A stretch of 64,000 nucleotides of DNA from Paenibacillus gyeongsangnamensis (GCF_027533625.1 NZ_JAQAGZ010000012.1:1-64000), one strand, 5' to 3'; shown: positions 36,810 to 46,749, numbered from the stretch's first letter. Notes: generated by a model not told the origin, from the letters alone. Translations and numbers: made by a program.

Positions 36810-37700
36810 ATGGATTTAAAAACATTAAAAACCTTTCATCGGATCGTGAGATACGGAAGCTTTCACCGTGCGGCCGAAGAGATGAATTATGCGCAATCCA
36901 CCGTCACGATGCAAATTCAGAAGCTAGAAACGGATTTGGGGATGCAGCTCATTGAACGAGGGAAAAAGATTCGGTTAACCGACGCCGGAAGACTGTTTTA
37001 CGATCAAAGCATGGATATTGTGCAAAGAATAGATCGGATGCAAACCGACTTGTCGGATATGCAGCTGGGCGTGTCGGGCCATATCCGTCTAGGGGTGACG
37101 GAGCCGACCGCAAGTTACCGGCTGCCGGACATTTTAGGGCGTTTTTTATCCGAGTATGCAAAAGTACGAATTTCCCTGGACATTGCGAACACGCCGGTAT
37201 TGAGCCATCGCCTTCTAGGCGGAGAATTGGATATGGCCCTATGTTCGGCACCGCATCTGGGCTCCGAGCTCTATTTTGAACCATTATTTACGGAAGAGTT
37301 TGCAGTGCTGATGCCGGACAATCATCCTCTTGCCGACAAAGCCGTGATTGCACCGGAGGATTTCCGGGGGTATCGTCTGCTCATTACATCTGCGACCTGT
37401 CCTTACCGCAAAAAACTGGAGCTGCTACTACAGGAATCGGGCAATATTCAGCTGGATACGATGGAGATTGGGAGCATGACCGCTTTGAAGCATTATGTCC
37501 AAAGCGGATTAGGGATCACGCTAGTTCCGAGGATCGTCCTAAACCCTGTACCTCCGGGAACGATTGTACGGATGATGAGCGGCAGTCTGATCAACATGAC
37601 CTTCGGAATTGTCTGCAAAGCTTCAGATTATCCCTTGAAGCTGGCAAGCGCAAAGCTGTATCAATTTCTCAAGCAGGAGCTTAACGAAAACCCGAAGTGA
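36810..37700 (+). CDS. LysR-family transcriptional regulator
   Basis: 296 residues. N-terminal winged helix (FHRAAEEMNYAQSTVTMQIQ, about 18-38), a linker helix, and a two-lobed effector domain (about 90-290, SGHIRLGVTEPTASYRLPDI). AGGAG before the ATG. Likely regulator of the divergent SDR gene; inducer unknown. Confidence 0.92.
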   Translation: MDLKTLKTFHRIVRYGSFHRAAEEMNYAQSTVTMQIQKLETDLGMQLIERGKKIRLTDAGRLFYDQSMDIVQRIDRMQTDLSDMQLGVSGHIRLGVTEPTASYRLPDILGRFLSEYAKVRISLDIANTPVLSHRLLGGELDMALCSAPHLGSELYFEPLFTEEFAVLMPDNHPLADKAVIAPEDFRGYRLLITSATCPYRKKLELLLQESGNIQLDTMEIGSMTALKHYVQSGLGITLVPRIVLNPVPPGTIVRMMSGSLINMTFGIVCKASDYPLKLASAKLYQFLKQELNENPK

Positions 37701-37784
37701 AGCAAGGCTTTCACGAAAATCCACTAAATCGGTTTGTTGATCTGGAGGATTATCCTTCGATGGGATGTGGCGGTAATAAAATTA

Positions 37785-37834
37785 GCGGTTGAACAGGCGA
37801 TATTTCCTTTCCTGCTCAACCGCTTATTATTTTT
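37785..37834 (+). terminator. Terminator of the LysR gene
   Basis: A 13-bp stem with one mismatch (37785-37797 with 37811-37823) and a T-rich tail. The remaining bases up to 38034 hold a small hairpin (ACCGTT with AACGGT near 37858-37875) and no convincing gene. Confidence 0.8.
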
Positions 37835-38034
37835 GGCTGACTACGGCAGCAGCCGGTACCGTTTTGCATAACGGTCGAGTGATGAGTCGCGTTCCGGGGG
37901 ATGAATAATAATCGCAGTTTTTGAAGGAATATTGTCAAATGTTGTAGAAACATATATTTGGTAAGATCAGCGTTCCGAAGTATCCGACAGTCAACAATTA
38001 GCAATCCAAATCAGTGATCGAATGAGGCAAAACG

Positions 38035-39075
38035 ATGCATGAGATGTGGATTAAACAAGCCAAGTTTCTTATCGTGGATGATCAGGAATACAATATCAGT
38101 CTGTTAGAACGCATCTTGCGCCGCGCGGGCTATTCCAATGTAATGAGCACCACGGAGCCGCTTCAGTTAGAAGCGCGCTATCATGAAATTCAGCCTGATA
38201 TTATTTTGTTGGATTTACATATGCCGGCAATGGACGGATTTACGGCTCTAAAATGTTTAAGGGAACTGAAACGGGAAGAAGAATACCTTCCGATTCTGGT
38301 GCTTACTGCAGATGTTACTCCGGACGCGAAGAAAAGGGTGCTTCATGAGGGAGCCAACGATTTCCTGACGAAGCCGTTCGACCGAACGGAAGTGATCCTG
38401 CGCATACATAATTTACTGAGAACGAGGTACTACCATCTGCAGATTCAGGACCACAATGATCATTTGGAGCGGCGGGTAAGAGAGCGTACCAAGGAGCTTG
38501 AACAGGCCAAGCTTGAAATTCTGCAGCTGCTCGGACGCACCTCGGAATACCGTGATGACGAGACGGGCCAGCATACGCAGCGGGTGGCCCAGTTGGCCGG
38601 GAAAATTGCTTATGCCCTGGGGTTTCCGCAGCATGAAGCAGACCTCATTCAACAGGCATCCCCCTTGCATGATATAGGGAAAATTGGAATATCTGACGGA
38701 ATTTTATTGAAGCCGGGGAAATTTACTCCCGAAGAATTTGAGCAAATGAAGATGCATACCAAGATTGGGGCGAATATCCTCGAAGGGAGTTTGTTTCCGG
38801 TACTGCATTTGGCTAGGACGATCGCTTTATCGCACCATGAAAAATGGGACGGTACCGGGTATCCGAACGGATTAAGCGGAGAGGATATTCCGCTGGCCGG
38901 ACGAATCGTGGCCATTGCCGATTTCTTCGACGCGCTGACTCACGAACGTCCTTATAAACGAGCTTGGACCAGGGAAGAAGCCGTAGCTGAAATTCAGAAG
39001 CAGAACGGAGTCCATTTTGATCCGCGAGTAGTCGATGCTTTTATTAGTATCATGCAAAGCAACAACAATCAATAA
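38035..39075 (+). CDS. Response regulator with HD-GYP domain (c-di-GMP phosphodiesterase)
   Basis: 346 residues. Receiver domain 8-125 with phospho-acceptor D60 (IILLDLHMP) and Lys in LTKPF. A coiled coil covers about 135-170 and an HD-GYP domain about 170-340, with LHDIGKIG and HHEKWDGTGYPNGLSG intact, so c-di-GMP hydrolysis is likely. First gene of an operon with an H-NOX sensor (22 bp gap), a hybrid kinase and a lone receiver. Confidence 0.93.
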   Translation: MHEMWIKQAKFLIVDDQEYNISLLERILRRAGYSNVMSTTEPLQLEARYHEIQPDIILLDLHMPAMDGFTALKCLRELKREEEYLPILVLTADVTPDAKKRVLHEGANDFLTKPFDRTEVILRIHNLLRTRYYHLQIQDHNDHLERRVRERTKELEQAKLEILQLLGRTSEYRDDETGQHTQRVAQLAGKIAYALGFPQHEADLIQQASPLHDIGKIGISDGILLKPGKFTPEEFEQMKMHTKIGANILEGSLFPVLHLARTIALSHHEKWDGTGYPNGLSGEDIPLAGRIVAIADFFDALTHERPYKRAWTREEAVAEIQKQNGVHFDPRVVDAFISIMQSNNNQ

Positions 39076-39097
39076 TCAGATAGGATGGGATTCGCTT

Positions 39098-39637
39098 ATG
39101 AAAGGAATCGTTTTTACTTCTTTTCTTGAGATGGTCGAGAACAAGTTTTCTCTGAAAGTGGCAGATGAAATCATTGAGACTTCTGAACTGCCGTCAGGCG
39201 GCAGCTACACTACGGTCGGTACGTACGACCACGCCGAAATCATAAAGCTGGTAATGCAGCTCAGCGTCCGAACAGGCATATCCGCATCCGATTTGGTACG
39301 AACTTTTGGCGAATACTTGTTTACCCAGCTCATCGAAATGCACCCGTATTTCGCGGAAGAGAATAGCTCGGCGTTTGGGCTTTTACAGAAAGTGGATAGC
39401 TATATCCATGTCGAAGTACGCAAGCTGTATCCCGACGCGGAACTGCCTGCCTTCCATTATGAGATTTCTACTCCGGATTCGTTGGTCATGACCTATCGTT
39501 CAACGCGGCCATTTGCTGATTTGGCGGAGGGGCTTATTATCGGCTGCATCGCGTATTATGGAGAGAAGATCGACATCAGGCGAGAAGATTTGTCAGATGG
39601 AAGGTCTGCCCGTTTTGCATTGACGAAAGTGGGGTGA
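39098..39637 (+). CDS. H-NOX (haem nitric oxide/oxygen binding) sensor protein
   Basis: 179 residues, stand-alone HNOB domain. The proximal haem ligand is H104 in [15 protein letters not shown], and the haem propionate motif Y-x-S-x-R is at 133-137 (YRSTR). The N-terminal [17 protein letters not shown] and [12 protein letters not shown] are typical. I use the ATG at 39098; the longer frame overlaps the upstream gene. In other bacteria, stand-alone H-NOX proteins bind NO and inhibit a partner kinase, here surely the next gene, 7 bp downstream. Confidence 0.93.
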   Translation: MKGIVFTSFLEMVENKFSLKVADEIIETSELPSGGSYTTVGTYDHAEIIKLVMQLSVRTGISASDLVRTFGEYLFTQLIEMHPYFAEENSSAFGLLQKVDSYIHVEVRKLYPDAELPAFHYEISTPDSLVMTYRSTRPFADLAEGLIIGCIAYYGEKIDIRREDLSDGRSARFALTKVG

Positions 39638-39644
39638 GAACTCG

Positions 39645-41396
39645 GTGAATGAAATTGAACTTCTCCGTAGACAGCTTGAGCGCGAGAAATCGGCGCGCAA
39701 AGCAGCCGAGCAAATAGCCGAGCAGAAGACCCGTGAAATCTATCATGTGAATCAGGAGCTGCGTCAATTGAACGATCAGCTGGAGGAATTGGTCAAGGAG
39801 CGAACCCTTGAACTATCCAGAGCTCGTGACGAAGCCGTGGAAGCCAATCAAATAAAAAGCCAGTTCCTGGCCAATATGAGCCATGAGCTTCGCACTCCGC
39901 TGAATGCCATTATCGGTTACAGCGAAATGCTGAAGGAAGAGGCTGACGAGCTGGGCGAGATCAGGTTTGCAGACGATCTTGAAAAGATTAATGCCGCAGG
40001 CAAGCATCTTCTGGCACTCATTAACGACATTCTCGATCTATCCAAGATTGAAGCGGGCAAGACGGAACTATATCTGGAGGACTGCGATATTCCGGGCATC
40101 GTTCAAGAGGTCGTGACAACCTCTTATCCGTTAATAGAGGCCAACAAGAATCGCTTGGAGGTCGATATTCTCGAAGGCTCCATGAAGACGGACATAACGA
40201 AGCTTAGGCAGATACTCTTTAATGTGCTTAGCAATGCCAGCAAATTTACAAAAGAAGGCACGATATGGGTTTCGGCGGCCTATGAAGCCCAAGATGGCAT
40301 ACATGGCATTTCATTTCGGGTGAAAGATACGGGAATCGGCATGACTCCCGAGCAGTTGGCTCAATTATTTCAAGCCTTTAAACAGGCCGATTCATCAACG
40401 ACAAGAAAATATGGCGGTACGGGACTAGGTCTGGCGATAAGTCAACGGCTTTGCCAAATCATGGCCGGCAAGATTACCGTCAGCAGCGAATACGGCCAAG
40501 GCGCTACGTTCTCCATTTGGCTTCCGCTCGTAGACCATCCTCCCTCCGGAAGCGCCTCCCTCTTGTCGGAAAGTCCGGACGTGAGGTCTGAGGGATCGAG
40601 TACGGTTCTGGTGATAGATGACGATCCGGCCATGCTTCAGCTAATGCAGCGTTATCTCGGCAAAGAGGACTGGACGGTGGTGCTTGCCAGAAACGGGCAA
40701 GAAGGGATTCGCTTGGCGAAGAAGCTGCATCCTGCCGTCATCTCCCTTGATGTGCTCATGCCCGGAATGGATGGATGGAACGTATTAACGACGCTGAAGA
40801 ATGATCCGGGACTTGCAAACATTCCTGTTGTGATGATCTCCATGACCGACGATAAGAATCTGGGCTATGCCTTGGGAGCTTCGGAATTTTTAACCAAGCC
40901 GATTTATCGCGAGCGGCTCATCTCCGTGCTGGAAAAGTATATCGACGAGCGTCAATCCAATTCGGTATTGGTCATCGAGGATGATATGGCGACAAGTCAA
41001 ATGATGACCAAAATGCTTGAGAAAGAAGGGAATCGCGTTACCCGAGCCGGGAATGGGCATCTTGCCTTGCAGAATGTGGCTCAAGCGAAGCCGCAATTGA
41101 TTTTGCTCGATTTAATGATGCCGGAGATGGACGGATTTGAGTTTGTGACAGAGCTTCGGAAGCGGGAAGAATGGCGCTCCATTCCGATTGTGGTGGTTAC
41201 CGCAAAAAATATAACGGAAGAGGACCGGCTGCGGTTAAACGGATATGTGAAAAAAATTGTGCAAAAGGGAGATCTGCATCGCGAAGCGCTCTTGCAGGAA
41301 GTCCGTCATTTGATTGCCAGCTCCAATATGGAGCAGACAACCACTTCCCGAGAGAAGGGGACAGACGATGAAGAAGATTCTATTAGTCGAAGATAA
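39645..41396 (+). CDS. Soluble hybrid histidine kinase with two receiver domains
   Basis: 583 residues, no membrane helix. An N-terminal coiled coil (1-65) lacks any PAS or GAF sensor. The HisKA domain has the phospho-acceptor in [15 protein letters not shown] (about 78-92), and the HATPase shows [16 protein letters not shown] and YGGTGLGLA. Two receivers follow: about 323-440 ([11 protein letters not shown]) and about 447-565 ([11 protein letters not shown]). GTG start. The lack of its own sensor domain fits control by the neighbouring H-NOX protein. Confidence 0.94.
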   Translation: MNEIELLRRQLEREKSARKAAEQIAEQKTREIYHVNQELRQLNDQLEELVKERTLELSRARDEAVEANQIKSQFLANMSHELRTPLNAIIGYSEMLKEEADELGEIRFADDLEKINAAGKHLLALINDILDLSKIEAGKTELYLEDCDIPGIVQEVVTTSYPLIEANKNRLEVDILEGSMKTDITKLRQILFNVLSNASKFTKEGTIWVSAAYEAQDGIHGISFRVKDTGIGMTPEQLAQLFQAFKQADSSTTRKYGGTGLGLAISQRLCQIMAGKITVSSEYGQGATFSIWLPLVDHPPSGSASLLSESPDVRSEGSSTVLVIDDDPAMLQLMQRYLGKEDWTVVLARNGQEGIRLAKKLHPAVISLDVLMPGMDGWNVLTTLKNDPGLANIPVVMISMTDDKNLGYALGASEFLTKPIYRERLISVLEKYIDERQSNSVLVIEDDMATSQMMTKMLEKEGNRVTRAGNGHLALQNVAQAKPQLILLDLMMPEMDGFEFVTELRKREEWRSIPIVVVTAKNITEEDRLRLNGYVKKIVQKGDLHREALLQEVRHLIASSNMEQTTTSREKGTDDEEDSISRR

Positions 41397-41736
41397 CGAG
41401 ATGAACAGGGACATGCTCTCACGCCGTTTATTGCGCAAGGGCTATCAAGTGGTCATGGCGGCAGATGGACAGCAAGGCATTGAACTGGCGAAGGCGGAGT
41501 CCCCGGATCTCATCCTGATGGATATGAGCTTGCCCGTGCTGGACGGCTGGGATGCCACGCGGCAGCTGAAAGCATCGCATGAGACGAAGCATATACCCGT
41601 GATTGCGTTAACCGCCCACGCCATGTCAAGCGATCGGGATAAGGCCATTCAAGCGGGTTGCGACGATTTCGATACCAAACCGGTTGAATGGAATCGGCTG
41701 CTGGAGAAGATGCATGCATTTTTGAAAGGGGATTAA
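41368..41736 (+). CDS. Single-domain response regulator
   Basis: 122 residues, a receiver only: acidic cluster VEDNEMNRD, phospho-acceptor in [13 protein letters not shown] (about 51) and Lys in FDTKPVEW. Similar to DivK-type phosphorelay proteins. It overlaps the kinase gene by 29 bp, so it is translated with it and probably shuttles phosphate in the same relay. No output domain. Confidence 0.92.
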   Translation: MKKILLVEDNEMNRDMLSRRLLRKGYQVVMAADGQQGIELAKAESPDLILMDMSLPVLDGWDATRQLKASHETKHIPVIALTAHAMSSDRDKAIQAGCDDFDTKPVEWNRLLEKMHAFLKGD

Positions 41737-41784
41737 TGCATGCGAAATGAACCTCCGGTTTAAACTTATACTTCCTGAGCATTC

Positions 41785-41813
41785 AAAAAAGGCCGATTAC
41801 GATAGAATCGGCC
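41785..41813 (-). terminator. Terminator between convergent genes
   Basis: Perfect 8-bp stem GGCCGATT (41791-41798) with AATCGGCC (41806-41813). The minus strand continues with six T, so it ends the AraC-type gene and may also stop the receiver gene. Confidence 0.8.
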
Positions 41814-41824
41814 TCTTAGCTTCC

Positions 41825-42685
41825 TTATCGCTTCACAACCGGAACCCATACCTCGCAGCGGTAGTCCTCGGAAGCGATATCGCCAAGCGGATAAACCTCC
41901 AGCTCGGGGCCTTCGCCATGCTCATAGCCGGTGGCGGGAAACCATTCTTGATAAATCCTCGCCCAAACCGACTGTATGGCTCCGGGCAACGGACCGACCG
42001 ATGGGAACACAGCCCAGCTCGCGGCAGGTATGCTCCTGGAGATCAAGCCCTCTTCCGCGGCTCCGGCACCGGCTTCAACGGCAATGAGGTAGGTGAACTG
42101 TTCTTTATCATGCTGCATATCCGTACAGATGCCCAAGAGTTCCTTGTCCGGCGCGATGGAGCTTAATCTGCCGACGGTGCCGTCTTGGTGGCATTCCGCC
42201 CAGAATTGCGGGATGCGCCGGGTATTCTCCCCGTCCCTGGTCGATAATTGAATGGATTTGCCGACAACGGTAAACGGGCCTTTCTCTACGATTCTGTAAT
42301 CCATCTCCTTGTCTCCCTTCAGTGATAGATGGAACGAGATGCGAGGGAAGGCTTTGAGCCGGGCTCCCGGCTCACGCGCGGCAGAAGGGGTAATCCCGTG
42401 AACCTTACGGAACGCTTTGGAGAAGGCCTCCGGCGTGTCATAGCCGTATTTCAGCGCCACATCCAGCACTCTCACGGGCGAGACGGCCAGCTCCTGCGCA
42501 GCTAAGGTTAGCCTGCGTTTGCGGATATACTCCGCGACCGTGACGCCGGTTAACATATGAAACATGCGCTGAAAGTGAAACGGGGAGGAATAAGCAGCCT
42601 TGGCAATATCTTCGATATCCAGCTGTTCGTCCATTCGGCTCTCCATCAGCTCAAGCGCATCCTTCATCCTCACAAGCCACTCCAC
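41825..42685 (-). CDS. AraC-family regulator with GyrI-like effector domain
   Basis: 286 residues. Two N-terminal AraC helix-turn-helix motifs (DIAKAAYSSPFHFQRMFHML near 25-45 and VLDVALKYGYDTPEAFSKAF near 72-92). From about 130 a GyrI-like/SOUL small-molecule-binding domain (YRIVEKGPFTVVGK, YEHGEGPELEVYPLG). Resembles Rob/MarA-type multidrug-responsive regulators. No obvious target gene adjacent. Confidence 0.9.
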   Translation of the reverse strand: MEWLVRMKDALELMESRMDEQLDIEDIAKAAYSSPFHFQRMFHMLTGVTVAEYIRKRRLTLAAQELAVSPVRVLDVALKYGYDTPEAFSKAFRKVHGITPSAAREPGARLKAFPRISFHLSLKGDKEMDYRIVEKGPFTVVGKSIQLSTRDGENTRRIPQFWAECHQDGTVGRLSSIAPDKELLGICTDMQHDKEQFTYLIAVEAGAGAAEEGLISRSIPAASWAVFPSVGPLPGAIQSVWARIYQEWFPATGYEHGEGPELEVYPLGDIASEDYRCEVWVPVVKR

Positions 42686-42833
42686 ACCCTCATCTCCTTC
42701 GATATCATCTTATCATTGCCGGTTCGTAAAATCCGGTTATTCCATGCTCTGAGATGACAGATGATTCGCCCTGCTAGCTCTACTTTACCAAATTCCGAAT
42801 CATTCGGACAGAACGCGCCTTAACGCATGACAT

Positions 42834-42854
42834 ACCTGCTGCAACGCAGCAGGT
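42834..42854. repeat. Perfect 9-bp inverted repeat
   Basis: ACCTGCTGC (42834-42842), AAC, GCAGCAGGT (42846-42854). It lies in the 363-base gap between the AraC gene and greA, which otherwise shows AT-rich promoter-like DNA and no gene. Confidence 0.6.
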
Positions 42855-42987
42855 GGAATCTTTATTTCTAGCGCGTCTTAGTCCTCATGTATAATTCTAA
42901 CCGTTGAGACCCCATTCTAATGGTTGACATTGGGTTGACTTTCGACTAAGAAAAACGTATTTCGTACCCCTTTTTTCATCAAACCGA

Positions 42988-43016
42988 TTACGAATTGTCG
43001 CCGGATAGGGTACAAT
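42988..43016 (+). promoter_or_regulatory. Possible greA promoter
   Basis: TTACGA (42988-42993), 17-bp spacer, TACAAT (43011-43016). The -35 is weak. A second candidate -10 TATAAT at 42890-42895 lacks a clear -35. Confidence 0.35.
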
Positions 43017-43048
43017 GGTACAACGATAATGAAATAGGAGCTGGAACC

Positions 43049-43528
43049 ATGAGCAACGATCCCATTATTTTGACGCAAGAAGGTTTGGCGAAGATCGAGG
43101 AGGAGCTTCACGAGCTCAAGACGGTCAAGCGCAAGGAGCTGGCGGAGAGGCTGAAGGTGGCGATCAGCTACGGCGACCTCAAGGAAAACAGCGAATATCA
43201 TTCGGCGAAGGACGATCAGGCGTTTATGGAAACAAGGATTCTTACGCTGGAGCGGATGCTGAAGAACGCCCGCGTCGTCGATGCGGAGAGCATGAGCCTG
43301 GACCAAGTGAGCGTAGGCTCCGTGGTCATCCTGAATGATGTCGAGTTCGCAGAGAAGATCGAATACCGGATTGTCGGTCCCGCCGAGGCGAACGTAGCCG
43401 AGAACAAGATCTCTTACGAGAGCCCGCTCGGAAAAGAGATTTTGGGCAAGAAGGTGGGCGCCATCATTCATGTGAACGCCCCGATGGGCGTCCTTCAGTA
43501 TGAGCTGCTCGAGATCAAAGCGAACTGA
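43049..43528 (+). CDS. greA: Transcription elongation factor GreA
   Basis: 159 residues. Rescues backtracked RNA polymerase by stimulating transcript cleavage. The N-terminal coiled coil (1-75) carries the GreA pattern GDLKENSEYHSAKDDQAF with the acidic tip, and the C-terminal globular domain ends with SPLGKEILGKKVG. AGGAG upstream of the ATG at 43049; the longer frame starts inside the promoter. Confidence 0.96.
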   Translation: MSNDPIILTQEGLAKIEEELHELKTVKRKELAERLKVAISYGDLKENSEYHSAKDDQAFMETRILTLERMLKNARVVDAESMSLDQVSVGSVVILNDVEFAEKIEYRIVGPAEANVAENKISYESPLGKEILGKKVGAIIHVNAPMGVLQYELLEIKAN

Positions 43529-43550
43529 TGTCAAGGAAGCGTATTACCCT

Positions 43551-43576
43551 AAACCACTCCCTAGCCGGAGTGGTTT
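43551..43576. terminator. greA terminator
   Basis: Perfect 10-bp stem AAACCACTCC with GGAGTGGTTT around CTAGCC. The tail is ATTGG, so termination may rely on T bases within the stem. Confidence 0.7.
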
Positions 43577-43894
43577 ATTGGTATGTTCGGGTGAATAGCC
43601 AGGCTGCGCGAAACAACAGGACGGACAGGAGCAGTCCCAGAGCCGCGGGATTGAAGATCGGTTTTTTGCGGTAGACAAGCAATGCTTGAATACGATGGAA
43701 AGGATCGAGGCGGCTCCAACGATAAGCCACGAAGTGGCGGGGCTTAAGATCAATGCAATGATAAGCCCGGTAATGACCGCACCATCCAAACATGGGGTCC
43801 CCCAAGCTTTTCCGGAAACAAAAAACACAGCCGCGACTTGGAGCCGCCTGCTGTGTGCTATTGCGCGCCGTTCAAGTTGTAAAATCGGCTTCAT
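43575..43894 (-). pseudogene. RnfD/NqrB-like membrane protein remnant, frameshifted
   Basis: One frame gives DGAVITGLIIALILSPATSW and the next frame LLVYRKKPIFNPAALGLLLS, which together resemble the middle of RnfD-like membrane proteins. A one-base deletion near 43683 separates them. N-terminal and C-terminal parts are missing. Confidence 0.6.
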
Positions 43895-43915
43895 CCGCTC
43901 AAGCTCTCGTCGAGC

Positions 43916-44383
43916 TTAAGGGCATATCTTACCTTGGTAATCCGATGTGACAAAAACGCCGACAGGAGGCAGCTCGCTGCTGGACGGCGAGGAGGCCGTA
44001 CCGGGGGGGAGCTGGCTCAGGCAAATATCCGTTGTCGCGATCCAGGTTCCGTACTCGCCGGCTTGGAGGGAAGGGGGCTTCATCATTAAATCGCCTTGAA
44101 GCGTAAAATGCCGTATACGGATCGTACGATCGTCGAATAGGGACAAGCGGCCAGAGAATCGGGCATAGGGCGAATCGAACCGGATTTGTCTTGATCCTTC
44201 ATCCCAGGTACCTTGAATGGGGAGCGGGGTGCCCCGAAAGTTCACCGTCCCGGTTACCCGGTTATTGGCAACTGAGGTAATGATGAGGGTCCCCCAGATG
44301 ACGGGCCGGCCGCCGGCATAAGCGTTAATGCCCCATCTGGACGGAAACGGTAAATGGATCACAGTCTTCTGAGCATTTGGCAA
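43916..44383 (-). CDS. Hypothetical protein of about 155 residues
   Basis: I do not recognise the family. The chain is beta-rich (WGTLIITSVANNRVTGTVNF, FDSPYARFSGRLSLFDD) and ends with a Pro/Ser-rich stretch and a short tail. No signal peptide or membrane helix. I choose a TTG start at 44383 because AAAGGAGAG precedes it; the open frame extends further to 44479 without a ribosome site. The repeated Gly/Thr/Arg strands suggest a small beta-barrel or lipocalin-like fold, which is a guess. Confidence 0.6.
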   Translation of the reverse strand: MPNAQKTVIHLPFPSRWGINAYAGGRPVIWGTLIITSVANNRVTGTVNFRGTPLPIQGTWDEGSRQIRFDSPYARFSGRLSLFDDRTIRIRHFTLQGDLMMKPPSLQAGEYGTWIATTDICLSQLPPGTASSPSSSELPPVGVFVTSDYQGKICP

Positions 44384-44706
44384 GGCAAGTCTCTCCTTTG
44401 TTAGAATGAGCAGCATTCGGCAATAGGCGCGAACGAGGGGCTCCATACAATATATGTACCTACGCATCGGGCGGAACAACGATTCTCAGAACGATCAGGT
44501 GCCCCCCGCCCGAAGGGTCCGGGATGGCGTCGGCGCCTGGGATCGGCCCGGGAGACTTCTTCGGAACAAAAAAATAAGGCGTCCAAGATCCGAGCCTGGT
44601 CGCAACGGTGGAAAAGGTTGCCCGCGGGCCGGCCGCCGGTGGTATACTATCTCTTATTGCCTCGGACGGCGGGGCAGCGAGAATCGGCTGTAATGGGGGT
44701 TGACCG
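44384..44706. other. Intergenic region upstream of yitT-like gene
   Basis: About 320 GC-rich bases. A minus-strand frame (44460-44570, ending IVLRIVVPPDA) looks protein-like but has no start site. TATACT at about 44643-44648 is the likely -10 for the YitT gene. Nothing else is clear. Confidence 0.4.
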
Positions 44707-45543
44707 ATGAAACAACGGGTCAAGGATATCGTATTTCTGGCGGCAGGCTCATTGATGTTTGCGCTGGCCGTCAATTTGTTCATCATTCCCAATCATCTCG
44801 GCGAAGGCGGCGTTACGGGCATAACGATCATTGCCTATTACTTGTTTCAGTGGTCTCCCGGGCTGGTGAATCTGGTCCTGAACGCCTTGTTGCTCCTTAT
44901 CGGCTACAAGCTGCTGGACAAGACCACGATCGTCTACACGGTCATTGCGGTATGCTGCAATTCTTTGTTTCTCTATTTGACCGAAGGCTGGCGCATCTCC
45001 TCCAGCGAGCTGCTGGTTAATGCCATCTTCGGGGGCGTCTTCGCCGGGATTGGCTTAGGCCTCATCATCCGGACCGGAGGCACGACAGCGGGCTCGACCA
45101 TACTGGCCCGGATTGCAAGTAAATATTTGGACTGGAATGTCAGCTACGCGCTGCTGCTGCTTGATTTGGTCGTGGCCGCTTCCTCGTACTTTATTATCGG
45201 GGCGCAGAGCCTGATGCTTACGATCGTGATGCTGTATGTCGCAACGAAGGTGATGGACTTCATCATCGAGGGCGTGGATACGAAAAAGGCGGTCATGATC
45301 ATTTCCGACGAGCAGAGCCGAATTGCCGAGCGGGTGAACGTAGACCTGGATAGAGGCGTGACCGTCCTATACGGCCGGGGACACTATAGCCAAGCGTCCA
45401 AAGAGGTTTTGTATATCGTCGTAAGCAAGCAGGAAGTCAGCCGGCTCAAGAAAATGATAAAAGCGATCGACAAAGGTGCATTCGTCACCATTCATGACGT
45501 ACGCGATGTGTTTGGAAAAGGATTCTTGGATATCTCGAAGTGA
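44707..45543 (+). CDS. YitT-family membrane protein
   Basis: 278 residues. Five or six membrane helices (DUF161 repeats with AVNLFIIPNHLGEGGVTGI and GLGLIIRTGGTTAGSTILA) and a C-terminal cytoplasmic DUF2179 domain (about 205-278). Function of the family is not established; some members affect antibiotic tolerance or lipid homeostasis. Confidence 0.92.
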   Translation: MKQRVKDIVFLAAGSLMFALAVNLFIIPNHLGEGGVTGITIIAYYLFQWSPGLVNLVLNALLLLIGYKLLDKTTIVYTVIAVCCNSLFLYLTEGWRISSSELLVNAIFGGVFAGIGLGLIIRTGGTTAGSTILARIASKYLDWNVSYALLLLDLVVAASSYFIIGAQSLMLTIVMLYVATKVMDFIIEGVDTKKAVMIISDEQSRIAERVNVDLDRGVTVLYGRGHYSQASKEVLYIVVSKQEVSRLKKMIKAIDKGAFVTIHDVRDVFGKGFLDISK

Positions 45544-45562
45544 GCCCGCTTGGCGTGCTGCT

Positions 45563-46189
45563 TCAATCAAGTATAGTGACTTCTTTGGTTTCAAGATCGA
45601 GGATTCGCGCCCGGACATCCCGTTTGGAGACAAAAACCGCTTCTCCCCGCTCATCAAAGCAATAGGCGATAGGAATCGATACGTCCGAATCGCGGTAAGA
45701 ACCGTCGGCGTGGCTTGTTCCGACGATCATGGTGCGATGGGCTATGGCGATTTCCCGGGCCGCATTGATCCACTCCTCAAACTGCTCCTCACTGAACATG
45801 CCGACGCCGATGGGATGGACAAGCAAGTCCGGAGGGACCGCTTCTTCGCTTGTCAGCCCTTGAAGGATGAGCTCATCGCACAGAAGGTGTCCGATGCTTA
45901 GGCCCTCTACTGCGGCAATCGAGGTCGGGCTGTATTTGATCCGGTCCACCGCAATAGTGCCTGCACGGTCTATGAGAACCGCCCTGTCTTTGGGCCTGGC
46001 GTGAGGGTTTCTGTAGCCGCCGATGAGTATGGTGCCTGTGCGTCTTGCCAATCGCGCCGCTCGTTCGACATGTTCATTCAAATACCCCTCCGGGAAGAGG
46101 ACCATATCCACATAGGAGTGCTGCTGCAGCAGGTTCTCGAGTTGTTCCATTTCCTGTTCAAGCTTCGGCTGAAAAACGATCATTTTCAT
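45563..46189 (-). CDS. Carbon-nitrogen hydrolase (nitrilase) superfamily protein
   Basis: 208 residues. The Glu-Lys-Cys triad is visible as E in LFPEGYL, K in RIKYSP and C in GHLLCDEL. The chain is shorter than typical amidases (about 260-280). ATG at 46189 with GGAG nine bases upstream. Convergent with the YitT gene. Could hydrolyse an amide or omega-amide. Confidence 0.82.
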   Translation of the reverse strand: MKMIVFQPKLEQEMEQLENLLQQHSYVDMVLFPEGYLNEHVERAARLARRTGTILIGGYRNPHARPKDRAVLIDRAGTIAVDRIKYSPTSIAAVEGLSIGHLLCDELILQGLTSEEAVPPDLLVHPIGVGMFSEEQFEEWINAAREIAIAHRTMIVGTSHADGSYRDSDVSIPIAYCFDERGEAVFVSKRDVRARILDLETKEVTILD

Positions 46190-46410
46190 GAAACACCACT
46201 CCGCTCCAATGATTTCCATGTGCTCGCCGCAATATCGTATCATCAAGACGAAGATCTAGGCAATCGGCAAAAACAAGCGTTCGAATCATGGCTGCAAGGC
46301 AAGCTTGCCCATACCGAAGGAGGCCGCAGCATTTTCAGAAAACAGGAGCTTGCTCATGCTCCTTATTGCTTCCACAGGCAAATTCCAGGCCGGATTGACA
46401 TCCTCGCGGC

Positions 46411-46569
46411 ATGAGGCCTATGTGGATTATGCTGATTGGGATCGGCGCGGGCTTTGCCTTCAGTCTTGCAATGATGTTCTTCAGCCTGCGTACGCGAACG
46501 GCACGGCAAGCCGCAGAGCTGCCCGGGCGTAGCAATGAACCGGATATTTCCAAAAGCCCTGCATACTGA
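46411..46569 (+). CDS. Possible small single-pass membrane protein
   Basis: 52 codons: one hydrophobic helix (residues 4-26, WIMLIGIGAGFAFSLAMMFF), then a basic, soluble tail ending SKSPAY. No good ribosome site precedes the ATG, so expression is uncertain. The composition suits a small membrane protein better than random sequence does. Confidence 0.4.
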   Translation: MRPMWIMLIGIGAGFAFSLAMMFFSLRTRTARQAAELPGRSNEPDISKSPAY

Positions 46570-46635
46570 CGTGCGAGGCTTTATTTGCATTTGTCTGGAA
46601 AATATTAATTCGTGTCACATTAACTAACATGAACG

Positions 46636-46749
46636 GTCGACTGCATGGGGTACACGGAATCGATGAGGGCGTTCGTCGCGGCCCATACCGGGCTTCCCGT
46701 CATCTTGACCAACGCGCTTATGGCGAAGATCGTTTCGGAAATAATATAA
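46636..46749 (+). pseudogene. AroM-family protein, C-terminal remnant
   Basis: The frame reads VDCMGYTESMRAFVAAHTGL then PVILTNALMAKIVSEII and stops, resembling the end of AroM proteins. The first two thirds are absent. AroM genes often accompany peptidases, which fits the next remnant. Confidence 0.6.

Noticed and set aside
44460..44570. Minus-strand frame ending IVLRIVVPPDA
   Set aside because: Looks protein-like but has no start codon with a ribosome site except inside the YitT gene; perhaps a remnant.
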